A DNA stretch of 64,000 nucleotides from assembly GCA_943735955.1 (NCBI GenBank), contig OX030963.1, forward strand, positions 6,309,311-6,373,310, given 5' to 3'. This DNA is from Piscicola geometra (Eukaryota; Annelida; Clitellata; Hirudinida; Piscicolidae). A program made the translations under genes and the position numbers. The notes beneath the pieces are model-generated. The model saw only the letters and a program-made list of their open reading frames with translations. It did no database searches and was not told where the DNA came from. Within the stretch, counting starts at the first letter, position 1. Every line of letters begins with the position of its first letter. Shown in pieces: positions 52,601 to 64,000 of the stretch.

Positions 52601-54155
52601 TTAATAAAATGTTCAATCAACAAAAAAGTGTGGCATTATACTTACCATAAAGTTTTTTAATAGTTTCATGTTCTTCAATAAAAAAGGTCTTTTAGAAATA
52701 CTAGAAATAATATAAATTATTTTAGAGTTAGGGGCTTTTATTTTACATAAATATTTTTTTTAGAGACATTCGGTTTGTCTTCTCATGCTGGCCATTGATA
52801 ATAACCAAGTTTCTTGGACGAATTAAGAAACTTCACAACTGAATTTTCTTCGTCTATAATTTTTCCACCTAACCAGGATACCAATTATCTTGGTAAGCCA
52901 CTGCTACATATTCATTCAAAATTTTTTCGTTTTAATAATCTAGTTTTAATATTTTGACATGAGATGCCAAGGGCTTCACACATAGAACCAGGAAAAGTCA
53001 TTGTTAAAAGGCCTGTATGTAAAATTATGAAATCTAAAAGTTGATAAAAAATGGTAAATGTTATTAATTAAAAAGAATAAATCTTGAAAACTTTGACTTA
53101 AGTTAAAATATTCGTTTACAAATCAAGAAAACAAATTAGGTTAATTAAACGAAGTATCCTGTACTAATGCAATCGAATGTGTAGCAGACAAAAAAAGGAG
53201 ATGTGCTGACTAAAACAATTTTGTGTTAAGCCGAAAGCATGTACACTTTAAGATCTATTTTGTATACTCAAAAAATTTTTAACAAAATTTATTGAGTATA
53301 ACTTATACTTTTTCAATAACTTTCTTAAGTGAAAACTATCTTTTTTGATTCCTGAATTACTAAATTTAAAGCTTTGCCTCGAGTTTTCTGGATTCTCACT
53401 TAATATTTATTCAACTTAAGAAAATATAATCATAGATTATTTAAAGATGACTCTAATTATGCATAATTCAATATTATACGTAATTTCTTTAATTAGGCGA
53501 ATTAAGAAATTAATAAGTACGTATAAAAAGTAGTAGCCACAAAATTATAGCTTTTTTACGTTACGCTAGGATATTCAAGGGATATTTTGATTAAAATCCA
53601 TTTATTTGAAAACTCACATAATATATAATTTATTGATAAAATACTCATTTAAAAGATAATAAAATTTTCTTTCATGCACTTGCTTTTTTATTTCGATAGA
53701 ATAACGCCTAATTTAAATTTTAAAACATTTCTATAATTTATCTGTAAACGTCACTTTTGATCATTAGCATAAGTCGATATGGGTTGCTACATTATTAGGA
53801 GAAAAAATAATTACAATTTTCTTTATGAACGTATATTTTATAAATTTTGTTTTTCTATAAAATAATATTTTATTTAGTTTGTAACTTTTCAAATTTTTTA
53901 AAGTTTAATATTTTAAAGTATTTATTATTATTTGTCAAGCTCTTGAATCCAATGAAAGCAATTATAGAGTTCAAAACAGCGGAAGTAATTCCCGAGATTC
54001 AAAATAAACTAGTTCGGCTGGATAAGAGTGACCCTCCTGAAGAATTGTTCTTCTTCGGTGATGAAATTCCTGATAGTTTGCAAACATCATTTAAAATTAA
54101 TAACCGGGAAAATATTAGAATTGAAATGAAGATTACGAGAAAAAAATTACGTTAG
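49662..54155 (+). CDS. Module C: gene of the unrecognised secreted family
   Basis: Signal exon 49662-49710 (MRRMLTLVVLLAALSA), then 50066-50154, 50406-50607, 50717-50817, 50981-51179, 51416-51534, 51700-51889, 51962-52074 and a distant last exon 53940-54155. Read as one module it gives 425 residues ending RKKLR then TAG, with AATAAA at 54202. If instead the phase-1 GT at 54151 is used, the frame runs on into module D. The last exon is clearly the homologue of those in A and B (FKINNRENIRIEMKITR) but is diverged, and the 1.9-kb intron before it is unusually long. Same five cysteines as A and B. Function unknown; secretion is inferred from the signal peptide. Confidence 0.75.
52075..53939. other. 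Long intron 8 of module C
   Basis: 1.87 kb of AT-rich sequence; the same intron is 142 bp in A and 167 bp in B. No coding or terminal repeats were recognised, so the cause of the expansion is not clear. Confidence 0.5.
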
Positions 54156-54892
54156 TATTTTAACTTATTAAATTGCTTAAATTGAAACAGTTTGTGCCCA
54201 AAATAAATCGAATTTATCGATCTTATTTATACGTCTCCAAAATAATATTGTTTTTTAGATGTGTTCAAAATTATTAATAGTTAAGTTATTTTCGATGTCT
54301 TAGTTTTTTTGTATTTAATATTTTGAATATTTAAGTTTTCAATATTTAAGTTTTTATTATTTAAGTTTTTATTATTTAAGTTTTTTATTATTTAGTTTTG
54401 TATTATTTAAGTTTTGTATTATTTAAGTTTTTTATTATTTAAGTTTTGTATTTTTTAATTTTTTTGATTTAAATTTTTCAATATTTAAATTTTTATTATT
54501 TAAATTTTTTATTATTTAAGTTTTTTAGTATTCAAGTTTTGTATTTATTTAGGCTTTTTATTATTTAAGTTTTATTATTTAATTTTTTATTATTTAATTT
54601 TTTATTATTCAAGTTTTAAATTATTTAAGTTATTTATTATCTAAGTTTTTATTATTTAAGTTTTTTATTATTTAAGTTTTTCATTATTTAAGTTTTTTAT
54701 TATTTAACTTTTTTATTAATCAAGTTTTTTATTCTTTAAGTTTTTTATTATTTCAAGGTTGTTTATTCTTTCAAATTTATTCATTCTTTCAAAGTTTTTA
54801 TACTTGAATGTTTTTCATAATAAATTATTTTCAGTATTTAATTTTTTAAGTTGATAAAAAAAAAGAAGTTTATTTATACTTTTTCTTTCAAG
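54156..54892. repeat. Degenerate TTATTATTTAAGTTTTT array before module D
   Basis: From about 54300 to 54790 the sequence is an imperfect tandem array of TTTTTTATTATTTAAG-type units, with AATAAA for module C at 54202. The same kind of repeat precedes the matching exon in modules A (38600-38820) and, weakly, C (49790-50060). Confidence 0.75.
54202..54207 (+). terminator. Module C polyadenylation signal
   Basis: AATAAA 47 bases after the TAG at 54155; supports termination of module C there. Confidence 0.45.
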
Positions 54893-57030
54893 CTCCTTCA
54901 CAGACAATAGTTCTCAATCCAAGGAATTGTAGAATTGATACTTCCGGCTTCAGTCGCTCCGCCACTTTGGAGTTAAAGGTGGAAAAAGATGACTATGAAA
55001 CTGAATTAAACCATTATATAATTATAGCTATTATAATAGAATTAAGATTAATATAGTAAAATAAGACTCACTTTTATTAACTGAACTTTTTTTTGAGAAA
55101 AAATAAATTAATTGAAGAATCTAATTAATTTAATATTTTAAAATCTTAACTAAGCTAAATCCACGATAACATACTATTTAAATAAAATATTTTTTTTCTT
55201 CTAGATAAAGAACAACCCGCAAAAGATATCAGAAATCAAGCTTAAACTTAAAGTAAAAGGTCAAGACATGGTTTTGACTTTGCATGCTGGCAGGAAAACT
55301 ATCGTTAAAATATATCCAACTGAAGCCGAAACTCTTTGTGAAATTGTTGGAGCAGATGTTGAGATTGAAGCTAGCGTAAGCGCTGCGGTTTCTCAAATAG
55401 GTAAGTTATTTAAAAGTGGGGAAAATTAAACATTTTAATTCAACTATTAGAATTTATTAGCCAAATTTAATGTTATACTTTTTATATCTCAAGATATGGG
55501 TGTGGGTGAAACAGTTGAAATAGTTAGGTTTGATAAAGAAACGGTACTTAGGATGAAACATGGAAACAGGAAGCATGTGCTAATCAGCTTTGATGTGAGT
55601 TCTTTTTAATATGTGGATAAAGTAATCGAAGACTATTTATAATCAGCTAATATTTTACTAATTATTTATTTATTTATTTTAAACTCATTATGAATAATTT
55701 AATCCATTTTTATAAAAAATAAACACAACTCAAACGAGAATTTTACTTACGAGCAGGTTAAGGAAGAAGATGATAATGAAGTCACTTTTTCGCTCAACCC
55801 TGTCCAACAACCTATAGTTCTTGAGGGTCAAAAAGAGACTTTGGTGATGGTGGCAAAGACTTGGTTAGTAAATGGTCAGGGTGATACACTCGATGTGAAG
55901 ATAAAAGTAGGGGCTGAAGGGCATGTGGTCATCACCAATGCCAAGGGAGGTGAGTAGGAGTGGAGTCGTTTGAAAGCTTAGCGGGACTTTTTGAGAGTTT
56001 TGATGTTGCAATAGTTGGAAGCGGAAAATATTGTTTGTGGCGTGATGGAAATTAAGATGGGAGTTTGGAAGAGTTCAGGAGGAATAGGAAAGTTTTCGCT
56101 TTTGGCATTGAATGTAGTTAAGTTAAGAGTAAAAAAAAACTTATTGGGTTCCTTTTCTAAAAATTTTCAAATATTTCGTTTCATCAAATCTCACAAAACT
56201 CTCTATTTTGTAGAAAAACCCACGGTCAAACAAAACGATATAGAAACCAACTTTTTTTGCTTGGCAAATATCTGTGCATTTGAAATTGAAAATAAAAAAG
56301 GCAATATTCTTTTCTACTTCAGACTCGCTTCCCACGTGAGAATCAGTTTTATAAATAAATTTATTTTATTTCATCAGTCGAATTTTTTATTTTTTATCTA
56401 ATAAATCTGTCTTTTTATAACATCTTTCTTCTCTTATCTTAGACCCAATCAAGCCTATTTGAAATAATTTGTCATTGTTAATTACACGCTTTGCAAACCA
56501 CTCTAGGCGCCACCAAACGTTAAGTCACAGCTAACGATAGAGTCGACGAATAAACAGACGATATGGGTGCAAAGGGATGTTTTGGAAATCGTGAGGGTAA
56601 AAAAAGATGAGTTTGGAGACGCATTAAACTGCTACCTCACGTCGGAACTGTCTGCCCCATTCACGATCGTCAACTCAGCCACTCCTGGTAAACTTGTTGC
56701 TTTTGTGCTTTACTAAGTATATTTATTAAATTTAAATTACTGGCGTCGTCTTTTTTTAAAGATAAAATAAGGATAAAAGATCGTGCGGCTCTCTACCGTG
56801 GACAGCCTATGGTTGGAAGGTATAAGTTTATTGAACAAGAAACTGGTGCACATGATGATGTAACTCTGGAACTCGAGGTATTTCAAGAATTTTTCCAATT
56901 TTGAATTTTAATTTAAAATGTAAAAATAATAGAAATAAAATGTTGTTTATTTCATGTAATGTTCATATTTGACTGCTTTAAAATCTTTTAGCAATTTTTA
57001 CACTTTTCCCAGCTTCTTGAGCCCGTATGA
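54893..57030 (+). CDS. Module D of the unrecognised secreted family (no signal exon, shortened end)
   Basis: Seven intact body exons: 54893-54978, 55205-55400, 55494-55594, 55757-55949, 56214-56335, 56507-56687 and 56762-56877. A short last exon, 57013-57030, reads LLEPV then TGA where the other modules have about 70 residues. All splice sites and phases are conserved, and no internal stops are seen, but no signal exon lies between module C and 54893. It could be the second half of a 761-residue two-module protein starting in module C, a separate gene with a missed first exon, or a recently silenced copy. Sequence is the most diverged of the four (FCLANICAFEIENKKGNI, LNCYLTSELSAPFTIVNS). Confidence 0.6.
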
Positions 57031-57965
57031 ACCTATAAACAGTTCTACACAAATGTTGGTTCACTTGACATTCAGAGGTTTTAACCTAGACATGATCGTT
57101 AGCTGTGTTTTAATTCAAAGAACTGAGATTACATTATTTGCAGATGAATTTACTTGATTAGTATATCATCATGAAGCAAGCAGTATTGATAATTAAAAAC
57201 CCTTTAAATAATGAATGATTTAATAATATCTTTGTAGTAACTAAATACATCACAATATTAATTGGTTCAAAAAGATCATCATTTATCCATATTTTAAAAA
57301 TACAAATTTTTCTAATCGTTTTAAAATCATGTACTTTAAAAAAATCATTCTTATTAGTTTTATTTTGTTAATTATTAAAATAACATTTTATAATCATTTG
57401 CAAATTTTCACAATTAATCTTCACACAACTACAGCGCACATACAAACCTTCAAAATTAATTTTAAAACTTGGAAAATAATTCGATCTGGATATGCCAGTT
57501 TGGTTTAAAATCTTCTTTGATCAATTCGAAAAATAAAAATTCCATTATTTTTTGCTTTCAAATTTAATTAATAATATTCGAACGTTTTTATTTAGTTTAA
57601 AATAATTAAACAGGCTCACTAGTACAAATCAGCAGCGGTACACAAGAATTCCTATTTTTTCCACACATCCCTTCTTCCATCTCATTTTCTTCTCCTCTAT
57701 GAACTTTGCTTTGAGCTCTCCCAAGCCAACCACCCTTGCAAACACCCACAACCATCATATCCAAACGATTCAAATGAAGTGTAAAAGTAAATTTAGATAA
57801 TGCTGAAAAAAAGTGTGGGTGGAAGAGAGAAAAAACGCATGAGAAAAACATCAAATATTGTTTAAAGCTTAATTAACCAAATTTAAAATATAAATTTTTT
57901 GAATTTGAATTAATTGAGTAAGAGATGATGATGAGGATGATGATGATGATGACGATGGTGATGAC

Positions 57966-58035
<70 letters not shown>

Positions 58036-59460
58036 ATGGTGATGATGATGATGGTGAAGATTATAACGATGATGATGGTGTGAATTATTAATATATTCGT
58101 GAGTTTGTTGATCTAACGGATGCAGTGTTTTTTTTTGGTTAATTGGAGGCAAAAAAAAAGCTTTAGTCCTGAAGCATCATTAACTCAATGAGGGAGGGTG
58201 GGCCGGAGGGAGGATGAGCTACCACTCTTGCATTTCAACCGTCGAAACATACTCTTACTCTGAGTGTACTTTTGTAAATGTTTAAACGGGGTAAGCTAGT
58301 TAGTTGTAATTTTTTAAAGGTTCGACAACATGTTCTGGAGAAAAATTCTTATTGGACAGAATCTGCTTCTCAGAAGCACGCAAAAACGCTAGAGGGCAGT
58401 GGTAAAGGGCCAAAAACCCTTCGAATTTTCTGTAAAGTATTGTGTTAATGAATCGTTTAAAATATATTGATTTTCAATTGATAAATGTACATTTTTAAAA
58501 GCTTAATTTATAAATTAAATAATTATATAATATAATAATAATTCAAATGTATTCGATCAAAATCACGAGGTATGAAAATAATAAATTATTATTATTTAAG
58601 CTTAAAGGATACTTTCAAATTAGCCTAGTTTATGAATAGCAATTAGTGCTTGAAGTATTAATTGGCAATTAAGGACCATCTTGAAAGGAAATCAAAAGGC
58701 ACGCGTACAACTGTCGTGTGTTTGTCGGTTGTCATGACAACCAGGTGAGCTGAGGAGGCTTAATGATCGACAAAAGAGATGAGGAAGAAGAAGATTGAGG
58801 GAAGGAGGTGTGTGGAGGAAAATTAAATGAGTAAAAGGGGATGAATGAAGTGGATGAGTCAGATATAGGAAGAAAGGTTTCATAGAAACTGTGTTCGAAC
58901 GAGGCGTTCAGAATGCTTCGATTCCTTAGTAAGTATTTAACACCCATTTAACATTTCTATCAATTAACAGTAAGTTCGACTGTAAATGTAAAAACGTCAG
59001 CTGCAAAGGTATGACAGAATGAGAAAACTGTGGAGATCTCGGAGGAAACTTTGGCAAATTTGAAGTTCTTGAAGAACAGACAACAATGGTAAGAGTTATC
59101 TTCATTCGTGCTGGAAAAATAAATTATTTGAAATAATTAAATATTGAAAAAAATGCAGGATTCACTTTTAAGCAAATCTCAACTTAGTGTCTTTAATGCT
59201 CCTATACCTGCTTGTGTTGTCTTTCGTGATCTGAAGTATTTAAAGGAAATTCAATTTGATGAATCGACGTGGAAAGCTTTCCAATTTTGAAACTGAGAAG
59301 AATTTTTCATCAGATAACTTGGCGTAGAAAATCAGCTTGATTGAAAGTTTTGGCATTGGTCCATTTGTGCTGGCCTTACATTTTTAGAATTAATAATTGC
59401 ACAAAAAAAAGTAAAAACTCATAGAAAAGCATCCACACAAGACCAGGTAAAGACCCGCAC
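57031..59460. other. AT-rich intergenic region with a (GAT)n array
   Basis: A GAT array with GATTAT interruptions lies at about 57928-58075. No gene is recognised; short Ser/Pro-rich minus-strand ORFs at 58692-58947 have no supporting features. Confidence 0.6.
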
Positions 59461-59526
59461 ACAGTTAAATGAGAGCAGATATGATGTGTTTTACAGAATT
59501 AGGTTCCCGAGGAAGCATTGATGACT

Positions 59527-59990
<464 letters not shown>

Positions 59991-59999
59991 TGCTTCAAA

Positions 60000-60726
60000 T
60001 GGTTCAGATCTCCGTCTTATTTAAAGTTTTTTTCCGTTTTATTGTTTGAAAAATTGCAATAGCTAGAAAGAAATAGTTAATTATGTGTGTGTGTGCGTGT
60101 GTGCATTGCCTGAAGACACGCTTTAGATGTCCCATTCACATGCTACTCAACGTACACACACCCACGCACACACACAAACACACACTTCACACACACAAAC
60201 ATACACACACACACAAACACACACAAGCACACACAAGATGAAGCATGTTTGCGCACACATGAACAAACCCGCCAATTTAAGTCTTGCCTTTCCATGGTTT
60301 GCAAAGACTGCCGCTAATAGGAAGTGCCATCGAGCTAGTCTATAGAAAGCTCCTTCGCCCCCATCCACATCACATCCTGCTTTTTTTTCATCATCATCAT
60401 CACCATCATCATCATCATCCTCATCAACATCATCACCATCACTCTCTCTAATGAAAATACTACATGCTTCTCAGAGCATATAGGTGTTTTGATGACATCT
60501 ACGAACAACAAAGCAAAGAAGAATCAAACAATCATGATTTTAAAAAAATTTAAAGTAAAAATATTTTTTATCATTCAATAATAGTATTATTAAAAGAAAA
60601 TCTTGGCATCTGATTGTACATCATCACAACACAATGTTTTGAAATATAATTTAGCAAAATTTTTCAAAGAAAAAAGTTAAGAAATAATAGTGTAAAATCC
60701 CCAAGAAAAAACACAACAACAACTCA
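60000..60726. other. (CA)n and CAT repeats, intergenic
   Basis: (CA)n with interruptions at about 60150-60235 and CAT triplets at about 60388-60440. Otherwise AT-rich; no gene before 60727. Confidence 0.6.
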
Positions 60727-63700
60727 ATGATGCTCCCAGTCACCAAGGCCTCCTTCACGAACACCATCAACCTCACCAACTTCTCCCTCCAACCACACAC
60801 CAAACCATCCACCCTCTCCACCAAGCTCCACTCTTCTGACAACAAAAATGCCTTCTCCAACACCCAAATTGGCAACAATAACAACAACAATTTAAACTTC
60901 AACAACAACAACAACCAACAAACTTCTCAACGTCGCGTTTCGGTGCTTTCGCTCAAGTCATCTCCCGCATGGCGGCTCCACTACAAGGACTTCCTCCCCT
61001 CCGATGCGCTCCACGCTGGAAACTGGAACAAGGCCGAGTCCTTCCAGTGAGTCGTGTTTCATGCTTATTTCTCGTTATTGGTGTGTATCTTCATGCCTAT
61101 CTTTTCCCTCTTGGTCGTTATTGGTGTAGTCGAGATGGCAAAAAATAGCCGTTTTAATTGATTTTGTCGAAATGGTTGAAAATTGCTGAAATGTTGCATT
61201 AAAAAATTTTATGGAAATCATTTTTATTTATTGCATGGTTAAAGCCACTTTGGTTGGTATTCTTAGAGCTCATTTCGTTAAGCACTAGTTTTACTGAAAG
61301 CGACAATTTAAATTCGAATTTAAAGGGTTTAATTAGACTGAGTGATTTTGACAAAATAAAAATAAATACTAAGATATTGTTATGGCAACGGTTCAAAAAG
61401 TCATGCCCAGGTATCATAAAAAATGAAGTGCGCAGTTTACGTTAATTGCAATGCAATTATTGCATTATTCAAGCCTGCGAAACATTCTTTTAATTCAATA
61501 TGTCCGTTTAAAAAATATTCAAAGTGAAGTTTCATATTTTTTATGACTTAATATAGGAAATTAATTTTTATTTTTGGTTTGAGTTAAATAATTAATTTTC
61601 CATAGAAAAATCCCATAAAATCCTATTTATGTCGAACAAAATTTAATGATAAAACTTAAATATTCAAAATGGTGTCATTCAATTTGATATTTGATTAATT
61701 ATTCTTTTATTTAAATTAAATATATTTGTATATGTTTTAAATTTAATTGTTTCAATTTTGAACAACAAAAAATTTGAATCTCATGTTTAAAAATTTGGCG
61801 TAGCCATTCCTAACAAAAAAACATGAATAAAAATAAAAATAAATATGAAGAATATGAAGCAAGTTCTATAAATGCTAGTTTACCATTAATTGATTATATA
61901 ACCATTCAAAATCTTAGTAGAGTAACCTAGATAACCTATTTCAAGCATCTGATTATTCTAGTATATTTGGCTATTCATAAAAAAATGAAATGGATATAGA
62001 ATTGTGAATTTGGTATCTCTTACCCAACATGATTTGCAATCACTACCCACACTACAATAACTCTCATCAACACCCTCCCAACACATCATCAGTACAACCT
62101 CAACTACATTCACCACTGCAGCAAACTTGTAGACAGAGCTAACTCTTGGCTGAAAAAGACTCCGGAAGTTAAGGTGGTACAGGTTTGTGTGGAGGGAAAA
62201 CACCCTTGAAGTTTTCATATGTGAAAGTTCATCAACAGCTTTCAATAAATTTCAACGCTTAATGACCCAAGACATAAAACTGTTAGCAAAGTTTGACTGT
62301 AAGAGAGGCTAAGACTTCCCCAATTTTCTATAAAATTAAAAAGATAAAAGAATTTTTTTAAAACCAATAGGCTATCTCCACTTCTTATTCTTGTACTTTT
62401 CTCTATAAAGCTGTCTCAAATCTCGTACACCGTTCATTTTTTTCCGAGAGTTAGTTCAAATAATTGAATTCAATTAAATATTAACTCAGGTAATCGGCAC
62501 AGTTCTATTTTCTAGATTTCTCCAACAAATTGTAACAAACTTGCCCAAAGGTTGCCTCGTGTGAGACGGTCACATGGCAGAGTCATGACAAAGGCTTGCT
62601 AGGGGACGGAGAGCTGATGATGCTGACGAGAAGTCTCAAAGAGAAAAACTACAACTACCACGTCAGAGGGTTGAGGTGCTCATTCAATTATAAGTTATCA
62701 TTTGCAACATAAATACAAAGGGCGCTATATAAAAACGACGATTAATTAGCTATTTTCTTTATAACATAAGTAACAGGAACGAATATTGTCATAGTGGCGT
62801 ATATCCTGAATCATCTTTAAGATGAAATGAGAAGTTTTTTTGACCTTTGCAAGAATATGATGAATTAGAGGGAAAAATTATTGTCAAATACCAAAGTCTT
62901 TGGACATTTGAAAATACATATTTTTTAATATTCGAAAATATAGAATAATTTCAAGAATTTATTATTCTTCCACAATTGCCAGCTAGACATTAAAGTTTTA
63001 TAATAGAAGGTGAAAAATGTTTTCGAGATAAAGGCTAAAAAGCAGTTTGTTTTTCAAAAAATGATGCTGTCTTTAAATTATGAATGTCTGACAATGTTGT
63101 TATTTTACGCTACTTAGTTATAAATCGTCTCATCTGAACATTAAAGAATTGAAAAGCTTTGCAGTTTGAAGCCAAAATGAAATTTAAACCTATAACGGAT
63201 AAAAAACTGGAAAAACTTGAAGTAGAAAACTTCTTATTCAATGGAAGCTAGGTTAAGAGAGAAGGTATCCAAAAAGTTTATTTTAAAAACAGCACAGTAA
63301 ACTGGTGAGAGCAAGAGGAAAGTACTACAAGACCTATACCGTACTAAAAATAATGCACTTTTCCTTTTTCACCGTTCAATCAATAAATCTCATATCTAAT
63401 CGATTCTTGTCTTTTTAACTTTTTATTCGATAGTTTTTCATTTTCACTATATTCTATTTTCTCCCAGGTTATGGCTCGTGCCAAACGCCACCTATAAGAC
63501 TTGCCACTTATCCTTCGCTGACGTTATCCCAGAAGAGGATGAGCGAGTGGCAGATCTGGTCGCCAGAGCCAATAAGAAGTTGCAATGTCGAAGTCTGAAG
63601 GGTAAGTGTGCTGTGCATGTATTTGTGTGCATGCCTGCTTGCCTTTAATATAAAATATTTCATCAGTTGCATTACAAGGCAAAGTATTGGTTATTGAAAC

Positions 63701-63893
63701 CTTTAACAACACACATTTTTTAACAGGTAATAACAAACACATTTTCTCCACAATAAATATCAACAAACACTACAGGTTTCCTGGTGGGCGCTGAGACAGT
63801 GACAGTGCCTACTTTGAAATCGACGCACCACTCGACCACCAGTAGATGGGTCGAGAAAAGTGAAGAAGATGCCGTCTACATCTTCATACTCAG
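60727..63893 (+). CDS. Unrecognised multi-exon gene, 5' part (continues past the window)
   Basis: Five exons in consistent phase: 60727-61046, 62122-62182, 62551-62675, 63468-63601 and 63776-63893. The first encodes a low-complexity Thr/Asn-rich N-terminus, then SPAWRLHYKDFLPSDALHAG. The rest reads KLVDRANSWLKKTPEVKVVQ, ETVTWQSHDKGLLGDGELMM, LWLVPNATYKTCHLSFADVI, EEDERVADLVARANKKLQCR and GFLVGAETVTVP. The exons look like a real, conserved folded domain with a repeated ANxWL/ETVTW and ANKKL/ETVTVP pattern, perhaps two related halves. I do not recognise the family. No signal peptide or TM segment is visible. An in-frame stop at 60688 makes the ATG at 60727 the likely start, though an upstream exon is possible. 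It stays open at the last donor, 63894. Confidence 0.6.
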
Positions 63894-64000
63894 GTGGAGC
63901 AGGTGGTGGTGATGATGAGAATGATAAAGATGATGAAAATGCGGAAGATAATGATGATATTGATGAAGATGAGAATGATGATGAACATTTTAACTGAGAA
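63894..64000. repeat. GAT-rich intronic sequence at the window edge
   Basis: GATGATGAGAATGAT-type triplets begin right after the last donor and run to the edge. Confidence 0.7.

Overview
This is eukaryotic nuclear DNA from an animal. It has spliced genes with GT-AG introns, TATA boxes, AATAAA signals, tRNA-derived SINE-like pieces, LINE, LTR and hAT elements, and long microsatellites. The gene set (TMEM165, an NR2E-like nuclear receptor, TMEM186, PGM2, a CYP4-like P450, a fucolectin-type lectin) suggests a bilaterian invertebrate with an AT-rich, repeat-rich genome. I cannot name the phylum from the sequence. Exon coordinates below were worked out by hand from reading frames, splice sites and phase continuity.

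Layout. 1-1000: a 33-bp coding-like minisatellite. 2957-9120 (minus): a complete 10-exon TMEM165/GDT1 gene whose introns are full of simple repeats. 9964-12008: a hAT transposon with an exact 8-bp target duplication. 14506-16100 (plus): a nuclear receptor DNA-binding domain that ends without a ligand-binding domain, followed 164 bp later by TMEM186 (16264-17050). 18076-19656: a second hAT family element with exact target duplication, nested in an older repeat. 20985-23511: a secreted fucolectin-like plus apple-like protein with a dead LINE in its intron. 24147-25174: a third hAT remnant. 25320-27583: a young, internally deleted LTR retrotransposon. 28872-30937: four internal exons of phosphoglucomutase 2 embedded in microsatellites. 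31774-33233: another copy of the 18-kb hAT family. 33798-34926: the first three exons of a CYP4-like P450, cut off by an 18-bp satellite (35.0-38.5 kb) that itself carries a non-LTR retrotransposon.

The most interesting part is 38.88-57.03 kb. Four tandem paralogues (here modules A-D) encode an unrecognised family of secreted proteins. Each module has the same eight body exons with nearly fixed lengths and alternating intron phases. Modules B and C have their own signal-peptide exon and TATA box; A and D lack a visible signal exon. Each module looks like four successive ~100-residue units, each split over two exons.

The right end (60727-63893 and beyond) holds the first five exons of an unrecognised intracellular-looking gene. 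The genes do not form one obvious pathway. TMEM165 (Golgi Mn/Ca transport), TMEM186 (complex I assembly) and PGM2 (sugar phosphate metabolism) are housekeeping genes. The lectin and the tandem secreted family are lineage-specific and could be mucus, matrix, reproductive or immune products, but nothing in the sequence decides this.
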